From the NCBI GenBank assembly GCA_964449135.1, contig CAYUXZ010000007.1, positions 1 through 64,000 of the forward strand: DNA of 64,000 bases. Direction: 5' to 3'. Below the pieces are notes generated by a model that was not told where the DNA came from, ran no database searches, and saw only the letters and a list, made by a program, of their open reading frames with translations. Origin of the DNA: SZAS-103 sp964449135. Its GTDB lineage: Bacteria; Pseudomonadota; Gammaproteobacteria; Xanthomonadales; Xanthomonadaceae. Every line of letters begins with the position of its first letter. Within the stretch, counting starts at the first letter, position 1. Below, in pieces: positions 28,909 to 37,153 of this stretch. The translations under genes were made by a program, and so were the position numbers.

Positions 28909-29435
28909 TGGATCGTTTCGCAATACGCCATGTCCGCGCGATCGCTTGCGTGTTGGCGTTGGCCTGCGCCGCCTGCGCGCCCGACGCGCCGCCTCCCGTC
29001 GCGCGGCCGGCGATGCCGACGCCGCAGGAATTGCTCGCGCAGGTGCGCGCAGCGGGCGTGGACGCGCATTCGCTGGACGTCGTGCCGCTGCGCGATCCGC
29101 AGGTCGAGGATCTGCGCGCGCGCGCCGCGAAGCTCGAAGCGCAGGGCGATTACGCCGGCGCCGCGCAGGCGATCGTGCAGGCCATCGCGTTGTCGCCGAC
29201 CGATCCGGAACTGACGCAGCAGGCGGCCGAATACGCGCTCGCGCAGAGCGACTGGGCGCGGGCGGAACTGCTCGCGCAGCAGTCGTACGAACGCGGGCCG
29301 AAGGTCGGCTCGTTGTGCCGGCGCAACTGGACGACGTTGCGATTGGCGAAGCTCGCGCGCGGCGATGCGGCTGGCGCGCAGAATGCGACATCGCAAATCG
29401 CTACGTGCACGGTCGCGCCGCCGGTGCGAATGTAA
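28908..29435 (+). CDS. Small probable lipoprotein with TPR-like repeat
   Basis: 175 residues. The leader AIACVLALACAACAPDAPPP has two cysteines near its end; neither sits in an ideal lipobox, so lipidation is likely but not certain. The body has two helical repeat units (KLEAQGDYAGAAQAIVQAIA, AAEYALAQSDWARAELLAQQ). The start ATG overlaps the mrcB TGA, so translation is probably coupled. In other gammaproteobacteria small lipoproteins help class A PBPs. Co-transcription here makes a PBP1b-linked role an attractive inference, but there is no clear LpoA or LpoB similarity. Confidence 0.78.
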   Translation: MDRFAIRHVRAIACVLALACAACAPDAPPPVARPAMPTPQELLAQVRAAGVDAHSLDVVPLRDPQVEDLRARAAKLEAQGDYAGAAQAIVQAIALSPTDPELTQQAAEYALAQSDWARAELLAQQSYERGPKVGSLCRRNWTTLRLAKLARGDAAGAQNATSQIATCTVAPPVRM

Positions 29436-29439
29436 GCAC

Positions 29440-31391
<1,952 letters not shown>

Positions 31392-31395
<4 letters not shown>

Positions 31396-31787
31396 GCGAC
31401 AAACCCCGCGTACACGCCATCGGTGGCATTTTCTTCAAGTCACGCGACCCGAAGGCGCTCTCCGATTGGTATCGCGAGCACCTCGGCTTCGACGTCTCCA
31501 AATGGGGCGGCGCGAAGTTCCCGTGGAAGCGCGCCGACGGCGGTGGCGAAGGCTGCACGGTGTGGACGCCGTTCGCGCATGACTCCAAATACTTCGAGCC
31601 CAGCGACAAGCCCTTCATGCTGAACCTGTGCGTGGACGATCTGGACGCGACGCTCGCGGCGCTGCGCGCGGAAGGTTGCAACGTGCTTGACCGCCGCGAA
31701 GACGGCGACTACGGCAAGTTCGGCTACGTGGTCGATCCGGAAGGCCACCTGCTCGAACTCTGGCAGCCGGCCGCGAAGGACGCATGA
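31392..31787 (+). CDS. VOC-superfamily protein (glyoxalase/bleomycin-resistance fold)
   Basis: 131 residues with the paired beta-alpha-beta-beta-beta layout of VOC proteins: AIGGIFFKSRDPKALSDWYR at the start and FGYVVDPEGHLLELWQP at the end, with the terminal metal-ligand glutamate kept. FPWKRAD sits in the middle. Family members are isomerases, dioxygenases or drug-binding proteins; substrate cannot be inferred. AGGAGG lies about 8 bases before the start. It overlaps both neighbours by ATGA junctions, so it is part of the helicase-tsaB operon. Confidence 0.88.
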
Positions 31788-32491
31788 AGTTGCTTGCGTT
31801 CGAAACCGCGACGGAAGCCTGTTCGGTCGCGCTGTGGGTGGACGGCGACGTGCGCGAGCGCTTCGAGATCGCGCCGCGCCGTCATGCCGAACTCGCGCTG
31901 CCATGGGCCGATGCGCTGCTTGCGGAGGCAGGCATCGCAAAATCGCAACTCGACGCGATCGCGGTCGGCCGCGGCCCGGGTGCGTTCACCGGCGTGCGGC
32001 TCGCGGTCGCGATCGCGCAGGGCATTGGGCTCGCACTCGACCGGCCGGTGGTGCCGGTGTCGACGCTCGCGGCGCTGGCGATGCAAGGCGAGGGAAATGG
32101 TGAGCGCGTGCTTGCCGCGATCGACGCGCGCATGGGCGAGATCTATCTCGGCGAATTCGCGCGCGATGCCGACGGGTTCGTCGCACCGTTGCACGAGGAG
32201 CGGCTTGCGCGGCCGGATGCGGTGGATTTTCTCGGCGATGCGAACTGGATCGGCATCGGCACCGGATTCGCAGCCGAGCAGGGAGCGTTGGTGCGCGCGC
32301 TGGGTCCACGGCTGATTCGATACGAAGCCGATGCCTTGCCGCACGCCGCCGATGTCGCGCGGCTCGCGGCACGCGCGTTCGCGAACGGCGGAGCGGTCGC
32401 GCCCGAGCGCGTCGAGCCGGCCTACCTGCGCGACCAGGTCGCGCTCACGCTCGCCGAGCAGCAGGCTGCGCGCGAAAAGGGGTCAGAGTAA
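31784..32491 (+). CDS. tsaB: tRNA threonylcarbamoyladenosine protein TsaB
   Basis: 235 residues. ASKHA-fold protein with MKLLAFETATEACSVAL at the start and the family motif AVGRGPGAFTGVRLAVAIAQ. It is a non-catalytic partner of TsaD and TsaE in making t6A on tRNAs that read ANN codons. It overlaps the VOC gene by ATGA. Oddity: its last four codons (KGSE) and TAA stop come from the left arm of an inverted-repeat element that begins at 32475, so the original C-terminus was replaced or extended by the insertion. The conserved domain appears complete. Confidence 0.94.
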   Translation: MKLLAFETATEACSVALWVDGDVRERFEIAPRRHAELALPWADALLAEAGIAKSQLDAIAVGRGPGAFTGVRLAVAIAQGIGLALDRPVVPVSTLAALAMQGEGNGERVLAAIDARMGEIYLGEFARDADGFVAPLHEERLARPDAVDFLGDANWIGIGTGFAAEQGALVRALGPRLIRYEADALPHAADVARLAARAFANGGAVAPERVEPAYLRDQVALTLAEQQAAREKGSE

Positions 32492-32557
32492 ATTTTCCAC
32501 CGGCACTTTCTGGACAGCGCGAGGAATTCACTGGAAAACTTTACTCTGACCCCTTTT
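32475..32557. repeat. 83-bp inverted-repeat element (AAAAGGGGTCAGAGTAAA ends)
   Basis: Perfect 18-base terminal inverted repeats, 32475-32492 and 32540-32557, enclose 47 bases that include a GGAATTC. The arms AAAAGGGGTCAGAGTAAA are a motif I know to be scattered in many proteobacterial genomes, often near REP-associated transposase genes. There is no transposase here, so it behaves as a non-autonomous element. The left arm overlaps the end of tsaB and the right arm leads into a second repeat. Confidence 0.8.
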
Positions 32558-32560
32558 CGA

Positions 32561-32591
32561 CAAGAGCGATCCCCGCCTGCGCGGGGATGAC
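32561..32591 (-). repeat. Short palindromic repeat (GTCATCCCCGCGCAGG type)
   Basis: Hairpin ATCCCCGC 32569-32576 with GCGGGGAT 32581-32588, flanked by CAAGAGCG. Read on the minus strand it matches the repeat at 63535-63587 from GTCATCCCCGCGCAG to GGGGATCGCTCTTG, except that the second copy carries about 20 extra bases in its centre. It belongs to a common class of small dispersed intergenic palindromes. Confidence 0.75.
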
Positions 32592-32613
32592 TTGCAAGCT
32601 GCGCTTGCAAGTC
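32589..32613. terminator. Hairpin at the msrA 3' end
   Basis: 10-bp perfect arms GACTTGCAAG 32589-32598 and CTTGCAAGTC 32604-32613, overlapping the msrA stop. It is well placed to end both msrA and tsaB transcripts, which converge here. No T-run is present. Confidence 0.5.
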
Positions 32614-33310
32614 ACTTGTGCGCAGCGGTTCCCCACACGGCCTGCAGGCGGCGGTCGCGGCCGCAGCCGAGGCGGTACTGCTCGTAGTATTGCGGGTTCT
32701 TCAGGGTGAACTGCTGGTGGTATTCCTCGGCCGGGTAGAACGCGCCGGCGGCGACGATCTGCACTGCGATCGGCTTGCCGAAGCGCGATTTGAGCGAATC
32801 CTTGTAGGCCTGCGCCTGCTTCATCTGCCCGGCGTCGTGCGCGAAGATCATGCTGCGGTATTCGTCGCCGATATCGCAGGCCTGGCCGCCGACCTGGGTC
32901 GGGTCGATGTCGTGCCAGTAGATGTCGAGCAGCTTCGCGTAGCTGATTTTTGCCGGATCGTAGTGCACCTCGACGGTTTCCACGTGGCCGGTGGTGCCGG
33001 TGGAAACCGCGTCGTAGCTCGGACTTTTCACGTGCCCGCCAGAATAGCCGGAGATCGCCTTGATCACGCCCGGCACCTTGTCGAACGCGCGCTCCATCGT
33101 CCAGAAGCAGCCGCCGGCGAAGGTCGCGACTGCGTATTTCGCGCCGGCGATGGTGTTGACCAGCGTCGTGCCGTTGGCGGGTGCTGCGTGCACGGTATTC
33201 ATAGCCGCAGTTGCGGTGCTGGCCGGAGTCGTCGCGCCGTGCGCGGCGAACGCGAACGCGATGCCCAGCGCGAGCGCGCAGGCGGTGATGGAAAAGGTCG
33301 TCTTGCGCAT
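32612..33310 (-). CDS. msrA: Exported peptide-methionine (S)-S-oxide reductase MsrA
   Basis: 232 residues. Signal peptide at the start (ITACALALGIAFAFAAHG). The catalytic motif is TFAGGCFWTMERAFD, followed by GYSGG, GHVETVEVHYDP and the conserved YHQQF. It reduces the S form of methionine sulfoxide; the signal peptide places it in the periplasm, unlike the usual cytosolic MsrA. A C-terminal cysteine (YRLGCGRDRR) may serve as the resolving residue. The ATG lies one base after the msrB stop, so the two make an operon repairing both sulfoxide forms outside the cytoplasm. Confidence 0.93.
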   Translation of the reverse strand: MRKTTFSITACALALGIAFAFAAHGATTPASTATAAMNTVHAAPANGTTLVNTIAGAKYAVATFAGGCFWTMERAFDKVPGVIKAISGYSGGHVKSPSYDAVSTGTTGHVETVEVHYDPAKISYAKLLDIYWHDIDPTQVGGQACDIGDEYRSMIFAHDAGQMKQAQAYKDSLKSRFGKPIAVQIVAAGAFYPAEEYHQQFTLKNPQYYEQYRLGCGRDRRLQAVWGTAAHK

Positions 33311-33311
33311 T

Positions 33312-33827
33312 TCAGGTCCTCAAGGCGGGCAGCGGCAGCCCCCGCGGAATGAAGTTCAGGGCCACGCCATTGTTGCACCAGCGCTGGCCGCGCGGCGCGG
33401 GGCCGTCGTCGAACACATGGCCCTGGTGGCCGCCGCAGCGGATGCAATGGTATTCGGTGCGTTTCTCGCCGAGCAACTTGTAGTCGTCCTTGAAACCGAT
33501 GTGCCCTTCGATGCAATTGGTGAAGCTGGGCCAGCCGGTGCCGCTGTCGAACTTGTTCGCGCTGGGGAACAGCGGCAGGAAACAGGCCGCGCAGACGAAG
33601 GTCCCGCCGCGATGTTCGTCCAGCAGCGCGCTGCTGCCGGCGCGCTCGGTGCCTTCCTCGAACAGCACCTCAAAGGCGGCCGGCGAGAGCAGCTTGCGCC
33701 ACGCAACCTTGGGTTTGCGCAGCGGCGGAATGACCGTGCTGAACGCCTGGCCCGCGCGAACGAGCGGGGCGAGCAATGGCAGCGTGGCCAGCGCAGCGAG
33801 GGATTGCAGCAGGTTGCGACGTCGCAT
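33312..33827 (-). CDS. msrB: Exported peptide-methionine (R)-S-oxide reductase MsrB
   Basis: 171 residues. The leader MRRRNLLQSLAALATLPLLA has a twin arginine before a hydrophobic stretch, which resembles a Tat signal. Zinc cysteines occur as CAAC and CIRCGGHQGH, and the catalytic cysteine as QRWCNNGVALNF. The highly conserved KFDSGTGWPSF is present. It reduces the R form of methionine sulfoxide. Start 33827 is chosen because the Tat-like leader begins there; an upstream in-frame ATG at 33887 would bury it. Tat export would fit folding with zinc in the cytoplasm first. Confidence 0.93.
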   Translation of the reverse strand: MRRRNLLQSLAALATLPLLAPLVRAGQAFSTVIPPLRKPKVAWRKLLSPAAFEVLFEEGTERAGSSALLDEHRGGTFVCAACFLPLFPSANKFDSGTGWPSFTNCIEGHIGFKDDYKLLGEKRTEYHCIRCGGHQGHVFDDGPAPRGQRWCNNGVALNFIPRGLPLPALRT

Positions 33828-33970
33828 GAATGCTCCACGAACACGCCGACGGATCGCCGGCAACGGAATCAGGATTCGCCAAGGCATGTTTGGCGCGCGT
33901 GAACGAAGCGATTGGGCCGTTCATGCGATTGGACGTCGAAGCGCCCGATTCCTTACAACTCCTGCACGCA

Positions 33971-34216
33971 TCAGCCCCGGAACTTCCACCAAGGACGTTT
34001 CTGCCTCGCTTTCACGCTGACCTTGACGTTGGCGCCGGCAAGGTTCGCGACCTGGTCGATCGCCTGCTGGATCTTGGTGCCGTCCTGACCTGCGAACCTG
34101 ATGGAAGTTCCGCAATGCGGGCAGGCGCGGCTGCTGCCCGGAACCAGCGCCGCCAGCGGCAGGCTGAAATCGCGATGGCAGTGCGGGCAGCGCAGCGTGG
34201 TTTCGAGTCCGGACAT
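33971..34216 (-). CDS. Small zinc-ribbon protein
   Basis: 81 residues. Two CxxC pairs about 18 residues apart (LRCPHCHRDFSL and RACPHCGTSI) form a zinc ribbon. The remainder is a short helix and a basic tail (KARQKRPWWKFRG) that could touch nucleic acid or membrane. No named family is recognised. The gene follows the ATP-grasp gene by 18 bases on the same strand, which suggests one transcript. Confidence 0.75.
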   Translation of the reverse strand: MSGLETTLRCPHCHRDFSLPLAALVPGSSRACPHCGTSIRFAGQDGTKIQQAIDQVANLAGANVKVSVKARQKRPWWKFRG

Positions 34217-34234
34217 GCGGTGGCCTCGCGAAGG

Positions 34235-35035
34235 TCAGGCGTTGCTGGCGACGCGCGCCACGGGATCGCGCCGCATCAGGCTCTCGCCGAGTTCCATCTG
34301 TTCGAGGAACGCGGCGAACAGCGGACCCAGGCTCGCGCCGAAGCGCGGGTTGATCTCGAAGACCAGCGGCTGCCTGCCGAGCAGCTTGTAGTTGAAGCAG
34401 CACAAGCCCTCGAAACCGATCGCCGCAAGGATTTTTCCGAACAGGTCCAGGTGCGCGCAATCCACGACCGCGCGACCGCAGTCCGGTTCGCGCCCCTTGA
34501 TGAAGACCTCGCGCTCGAACGTGAACTCCAGCGTCGTCGAGCACACCACGCGCCCGCGCTTGAACAGCACGTGCGTGGTGTATTCGGTCCGGCCCGGGAT
34601 GTATTCCTGCCGGAAGAAATCCGGGTCCACCAGCCGCTCCGCGTACTGCGCCTCGTCGGCGGTGTCGCTGACGATGCGGCTGTTCGCACCCCATTCGTCG
34701 CTGCGCTTCTTGAGGATGTACGGAAACGGCTGGAACAGGCCCATCATCGGCACGCAATCGGGATAGCCGTGTTGCTCGATCGCGCGGTTGAGCAGCAGCT
34801 TGTCGTCGCAGAGCGCGACGCTCTCCGGCGTCGGGATGGGAATCGGATTGTCCGCGACGTCGTCGCGGCGCGCGTGCAGTTCGCGCAGCGCCTGCATGTC
34901 GAGCGGAACGATGAGGTCGTGTTCGCGCAGGGCGGCGTGCGCGAAATCGGCGAACGCGATCGCGTGATCCGTGGTTTCGAAGCCGGATCGGATGTCGGCT
35001 TCCCAGTCGGGCTTGATGGAGAACAGGATCTTCAT
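34235..35035 (-). CDS. ATP-grasp domain protein
   Basis: 266 residues. The order of motifs fits a compact ATP-grasp ligase: a nucleotide-binding lysine segment (LCDDKLLLNRAIEQHGYPDC), a central PFPYILKKRSDEWGANSRIV segment, EYIPGRTEYTTHVLF, and the metal-binding end VFEINPRFGASLG, where E and N normally bind magnesium. It should join an acid to an amine or thiol using ATP, but the substrate is unknown. It is short compared with carbamoyl-phosphate or D-Ala ligases. Neighbours (zinc ribbon downstream, VOC upstream) do not define a pathway. Confidence 0.83.
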   Translation of the reverse strand: MKILFSIKPDWEADIRSGFETTDHAIAFADFAHAALREHDLIVPLDMQALRELHARRDDVADNPIPIPTPESVALCDDKLLLNRAIEQHGYPDCVPMMGLFQPFPYILKKRSDEWGANSRIVSDTADEAQYAERLVDPDFFRQEYIPGRTEYTTHVLFKRGRVVCSTTLEFTFEREVFIKGREPDCGRAVVDCAHLDLFGKILAAIGFEGLCCFNYKLLGRQPLVFEINPRFGASLGPLFAAFLEQMELGESLMRRDPVARVASNA

Positions 35036-35065
35036 TTCGTCGTGCCGGGCCGGATGGGTGGGCGA

Positions 35066-35446
35066 TCAGGCGCTGCGCGGCAGCGACTGCGCGAACGAGA
35101 TCGCCAGGCCGTCCGGATCGACGCAGACCGCAAGCCGGATGCCTTCGCCGGGCTGGTCCATCGGCGCCATCACGAAGCGCGCGCCTCGCGTGGACAGCTG
35201 CGTGTAAGTCGCGTCGAGGTCGGCGACCGAGAAACCCAGCGTGCAGGTTCCCGCGCTGGGTCCGCCGCCATGGGGTTGGTCGGTCGCAGGCGCGTGGTGC
35301 AACGCCAGCGTGGTGGCGCCGGTCTCGAACTCGCTCCAGCCCGGCGACTCGAAGCGCAGCGGGATGCCGAGCACGTCGCGATAGAACGCGACCGAGCGGG
35401 CCATGTCGGAGACATTGACCATCGCGTAATCGATCTTGCTGAACAT
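35066..35446 (-). CDS. VOC-superfamily protein
   Basis: 126 residues. The family layout is clear: KIDYAMVNVSDMARSVAFYR, then LGIPLRFESPGW, a histidine-rich middle (LALHHAPATDQPHGGG), and LAVCVDPDGLAISFAQ at the end. Related proteins are annotated as glyoxalase or dioxygenase superfamily members. The substrate is not inferable. It lies 30 bases upstream of the ATP-grasp gene on the same strand and may be its operon leader. Confidence 0.87.
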   Translation of the reverse strand: MFSKIDYAMVNVSDMARSVAFYRDVLGIPLRFESPGWSEFETGATTLALHHAPATDQPHGGGPSAGTCTLGFSVADLDATYTQLSTRGARFVMAPMDQPGEGIRLAVCVDPDGLAISFAQSLPRSA

Positions 35447-35491
35447 GGTTCGTCTCCCCCGGACGGAACCCTGAAATCAAGTATCCGCCCT

Positions 35492-35550
35492 AACGCGGAG
35501 TGGCGCCACCGCGTTGACGCGTCGTTCGCGGGCCTGGTGCGGCAGCCCGC
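35492..35550. terminator. Two hairpins downstream of the DUF6868 gene
   Basis: First hairpin: AACGCGGAGTGGC 35492-35504 with GCCACCGCGTT 35505-35515, one bulged A. Second: GCGGGC 35528-35533 with GCCCGC 35545-35550. They follow the DUF6868 stop by a few bases on the minus strand and precede the VOC gene. A terminator or attenuator role is inferred from position only. Confidence 0.4.
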
Positions 35551-35560
35551 CAGAGGGACG

Positions 35561-35803
35561 TCAGGTCGTCAGCGTGAGCGCGAGCCAGGGCGCGAGCGTG
35601 AAGAACAGGGTGCAGGACTTGTATGCAACGATGCCGGCGTAATTCACCGCATCGAAAGTCTGCTCCGTGATGCGGAACCAGCGCGCGCTGTGTCGGTACA
35701 GCAGGTCGTGCGCGAAACGGGTCACGAGCAGCCAGAGCAGCAGCACGCCGTAATTGATGGCGAACGACCACAGCAGGAAGGATTTGAGCATGGCGAGGTT
35801 CAT
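35561..35803 (-). CDS. DUF6868-like small membrane protein
   Basis: 80 residues with two membrane helices (FLLWSFAINYGVLLLWLLV and a C-terminal TLFFTLAPWLALTL). Between them is the conserved FAHDLLYRHSARWFRITEQT followed by FDAVNYAGIVAYK, which I recognise as the small DUF6868 family. Function unknown. GGAGG sits 8 bases before ATG 35803, which fixes the start; open frame upstream on this strand is chance. It probably resides in the inner membrane. Confidence 0.82.
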   Translation of the reverse strand: MNLAMLKSFLLWSFAINYGVLLLWLLVTRFAHDLLYRHSARWFRITEQTFDAVNYAGIVAYKSCTLFFTLAPWLALTLTT

Positions 35804-35895
35804 GGATGCCTCCGTGAATCGGCGCGGCGGTGAAAACGCAGTCTTGCGGGTACGCCGAATGAATTTCCTCCATCCCCTTTTCCTGGAAGCGCCGT

Positions 35896-36252
35896 TCAGT
35901 CCAGGAATCTCCAGGTATTGGCACCATCGAATCTCCGGACCCGAGTTGACTCGATGACAGACTGATCGAAGTTGCGGAAGTTGACACCCATCCTGTTCCC
36001 TGCGCGACCGATGGGTTCCCAGTGCGTCAAGCAACCGCAGGTCGCGCACCGGCAATGCGCAATGCACTTGTCGCCCCAAACGTAACGGTCCAGTGCCCCT
36101 CTGCGGGCAATGATCTTCACTTGCCGCTTGTCGTAGTAGCCGAAAAGGCCACCGCTGCGGCGGCAGATCGAGCAGTTGCAACTGGTGAGGCGGCGCGGTT
36201 TGCGTGGGACCTGGATCTTCACCGCAACGCAGTGGCATGAACCTGTGAGCAT
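35896..36252 (-). CDS. GFA-family protein (Gfa-like CENP-V fold)
   Basis: 118 residues. The zinc-binding cysteines of the GFA family are present: GSCHC at the start, CNCSICRRSG, and CRCATCGCLTHW. The family was named for a glutathione-dependent formaldehyde-activating enzyme, but that activity is disputed and most members are uncharacterised. Start ATG 36252 is chosen because SCHC follows at once, the usual opening. It begins 21 bases after the recombination core of the attC-like site, the normal place for the first gene of the next integron cassette. Base composition is more AT-rich than the core genes. Confidence 0.85.
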   Translation of the reverse strand: MLTGSCHCVAVKIQVPRKPRRLTSCNCSICRRSGGLFGYYDKRQVKIIARRGALDRYVWGDKCIAHCRCATCGCLTHWEPIGRAGNRMGVNFRNFDQSVIESTRVRRFDGANTWRFLD

Positions 36253-36272
36253 GGCACTGACCTCTTGGTGCG

Positions 36273-36367
36273 ACCTAACGCCCAAGCTAAGCGGCCGTGC
36301 GGGCCGCGACCTACGAAGTCTACTGGAAACTTCATCCCGCACGGTCCGCTTGAGCGCCTAGTTAGCC
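36273..36367 (-). other. attC-like integron recombination site
   Basis: On the minus strand the 95-base site opens with GGCTAAC (36367-36361) and closes with GTTAGGT (36279-36273), matching the RYYYAAC and GTTRRRY core forms apart from one base in the first. Inside, AAGCGG-A-CCGTGCGGG pairs with CCCGCACGGCCGCTT, leaving one unpaired base, as expected for the folded bottom strand of attC. The upstream gene ends with TAA inside the first core and the GFA gene starts just after the second. I see no integrase gene. Confidence 0.72.
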
Positions 36368-36937
36368 TCCACCTTTACCTTCGACATGACGAATCAACGC
36401 CCTTTTGGCGCTTAGCGGAAACCAAGAAGGTTGATACATGACGATTGGTGCCTTGCCAGTAGGCTTAATCGTGAAACGGAACACGAATATTGTCGCTTCG
36501 TCCGAGTAGATCCAAGGGGTTGCACTTGCGCTAGGCTCGATTGGGCTAGTCCTCATCGACCACATGCCATCTTGTACCAATGGTTTCTTGTCATCACTGA
36601 CAAGCTCTTCGACTTCGCCGGGCGCAACCTCCTCGATGGTAATTCGTTCAGGGACTTCCGATGATTTGAATCGCACGGAAAAGCCCCAGAACATAAGGAT
36701 TCGCTTTGGATCCTTGCGATCGTGGCCCATCCCAATTCCGGCAACCTCGATCTTGCAGTAGTCGTTTTCCGCAGGCAGCGGCCCCGCATCGGTTGTCGGA
36801 AGGCTTACGACCTTTCCACCAGCAATGGCAAACGGCATGTCCCGAACATCAGAGGCGGAATATCCATCGGGATTCGCTGCGGAAGGAGTTGTCGAGAACA
36901 GCGCCAACAGGGCGGTGGATACGATAAGACCTTTCAT
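36362..36937 (-). CDS. Exported protein of unknown function in an integron-cassette setting
   Basis: 191 residues with a signal peptide (MKGLIVSTALLALFSTTPSA, then ANP). The mature part looks beta-rich (GKVVSLPTTDAG, RILMFWGFSVRFKSSEVPER, IVMYQPSWFPLSAKRAL). I recognise no family. Codon use is notably AT-rich compared with neighbours. The TAA stop lies in the first core of the attC-like site, and GTTAGCC (36947-36941) ends just before the start codon, a possible upstream cassette junction. Together these suggest a mobile gene cassette. Some cassette genes encode small exported proteins of this kind. Confidence 0.78.
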   Translation of the reverse strand: MKGLIVSTALLALFSTTPSAANPDGYSASDVRDMPFAIAGGKVVSLPTTDAGPLPAENDYCKIEVAGIGMGHDRKDPKRILMFWGFSVRFKSSEVPERITIEEVAPGEVEELVSDDKKPLVQDGMWSMRTSPIEPSASATPWIYSDEATIFVFRFTIKPTGKAPIVMYQPSWFPLSAKRALIRHVEGKGGG

Positions 36938-36967
36938 GGAGGCTAACTACTAATAACACCCGTTTTC

Positions 36968-37118
36968 GGGGCGATAAGTCTTATCGTGTCCTTTGGACGC
37001 GATGAGATCAAGTCGCGATCTTGTGATTCCGTAAGGAAATTCCTGCGATCGCCTGCGGCACATGCGATGCGCCGGTTGCATTATCATCCGCAAACGCGCT
37101 GATATCGCTTATCGCCCC
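36968..37118. repeat. Inverted repeat GGGGCGATAAG with internal palindrome
   Basis: GGGGCGATAAG at 36968-36978 is matched by CTTATCGCCCC at 37108-37118, giving perfect 11-base inverted ends around a 151-base interval. The left end is itself part of a 15-base palindrome, CGATAAGTCTTATCG (36972-36986). The interval carries no convincing gene. It could be a small mobile remnant or an operator pair. It separates the cassette-like genes from mgtE. Confidence 0.5.
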
Positions 37119-37148
37119 GGTTCGATGGCGATAAAAAGCCTCGAACCG
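37118..37148 (-). terminator. mgtE terminator-like hairpin
   Basis: CGGTTCGA 37118-37125 pairs with TCGAACCG 37141-37148, with an inner GGC/GCC pair. It begins 5 bases after the mgtE stop on the minus strand and contains CTTTTTATC in the loop. It partly overlaps the right end of the GGGGCGATAAG inverted repeat. Confidence 0.5.
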
Positions 37149-37153
37149 TCCGC

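Noticed and set aside
35492..35515. Second attC site next to the DUF6868 gene
   Set aside because: It starts with TAAC and ends with GTTGA, but the whole palindrome is only about 25 bases and lacks separate L boxes; a plain hairpin is more likely.
36972..36986. dif or Xer recombination site
   Set aside because: The palindrome has only one central base, while Xer sites need two 11-base arms around about six bases, and the arm sequence does not match.
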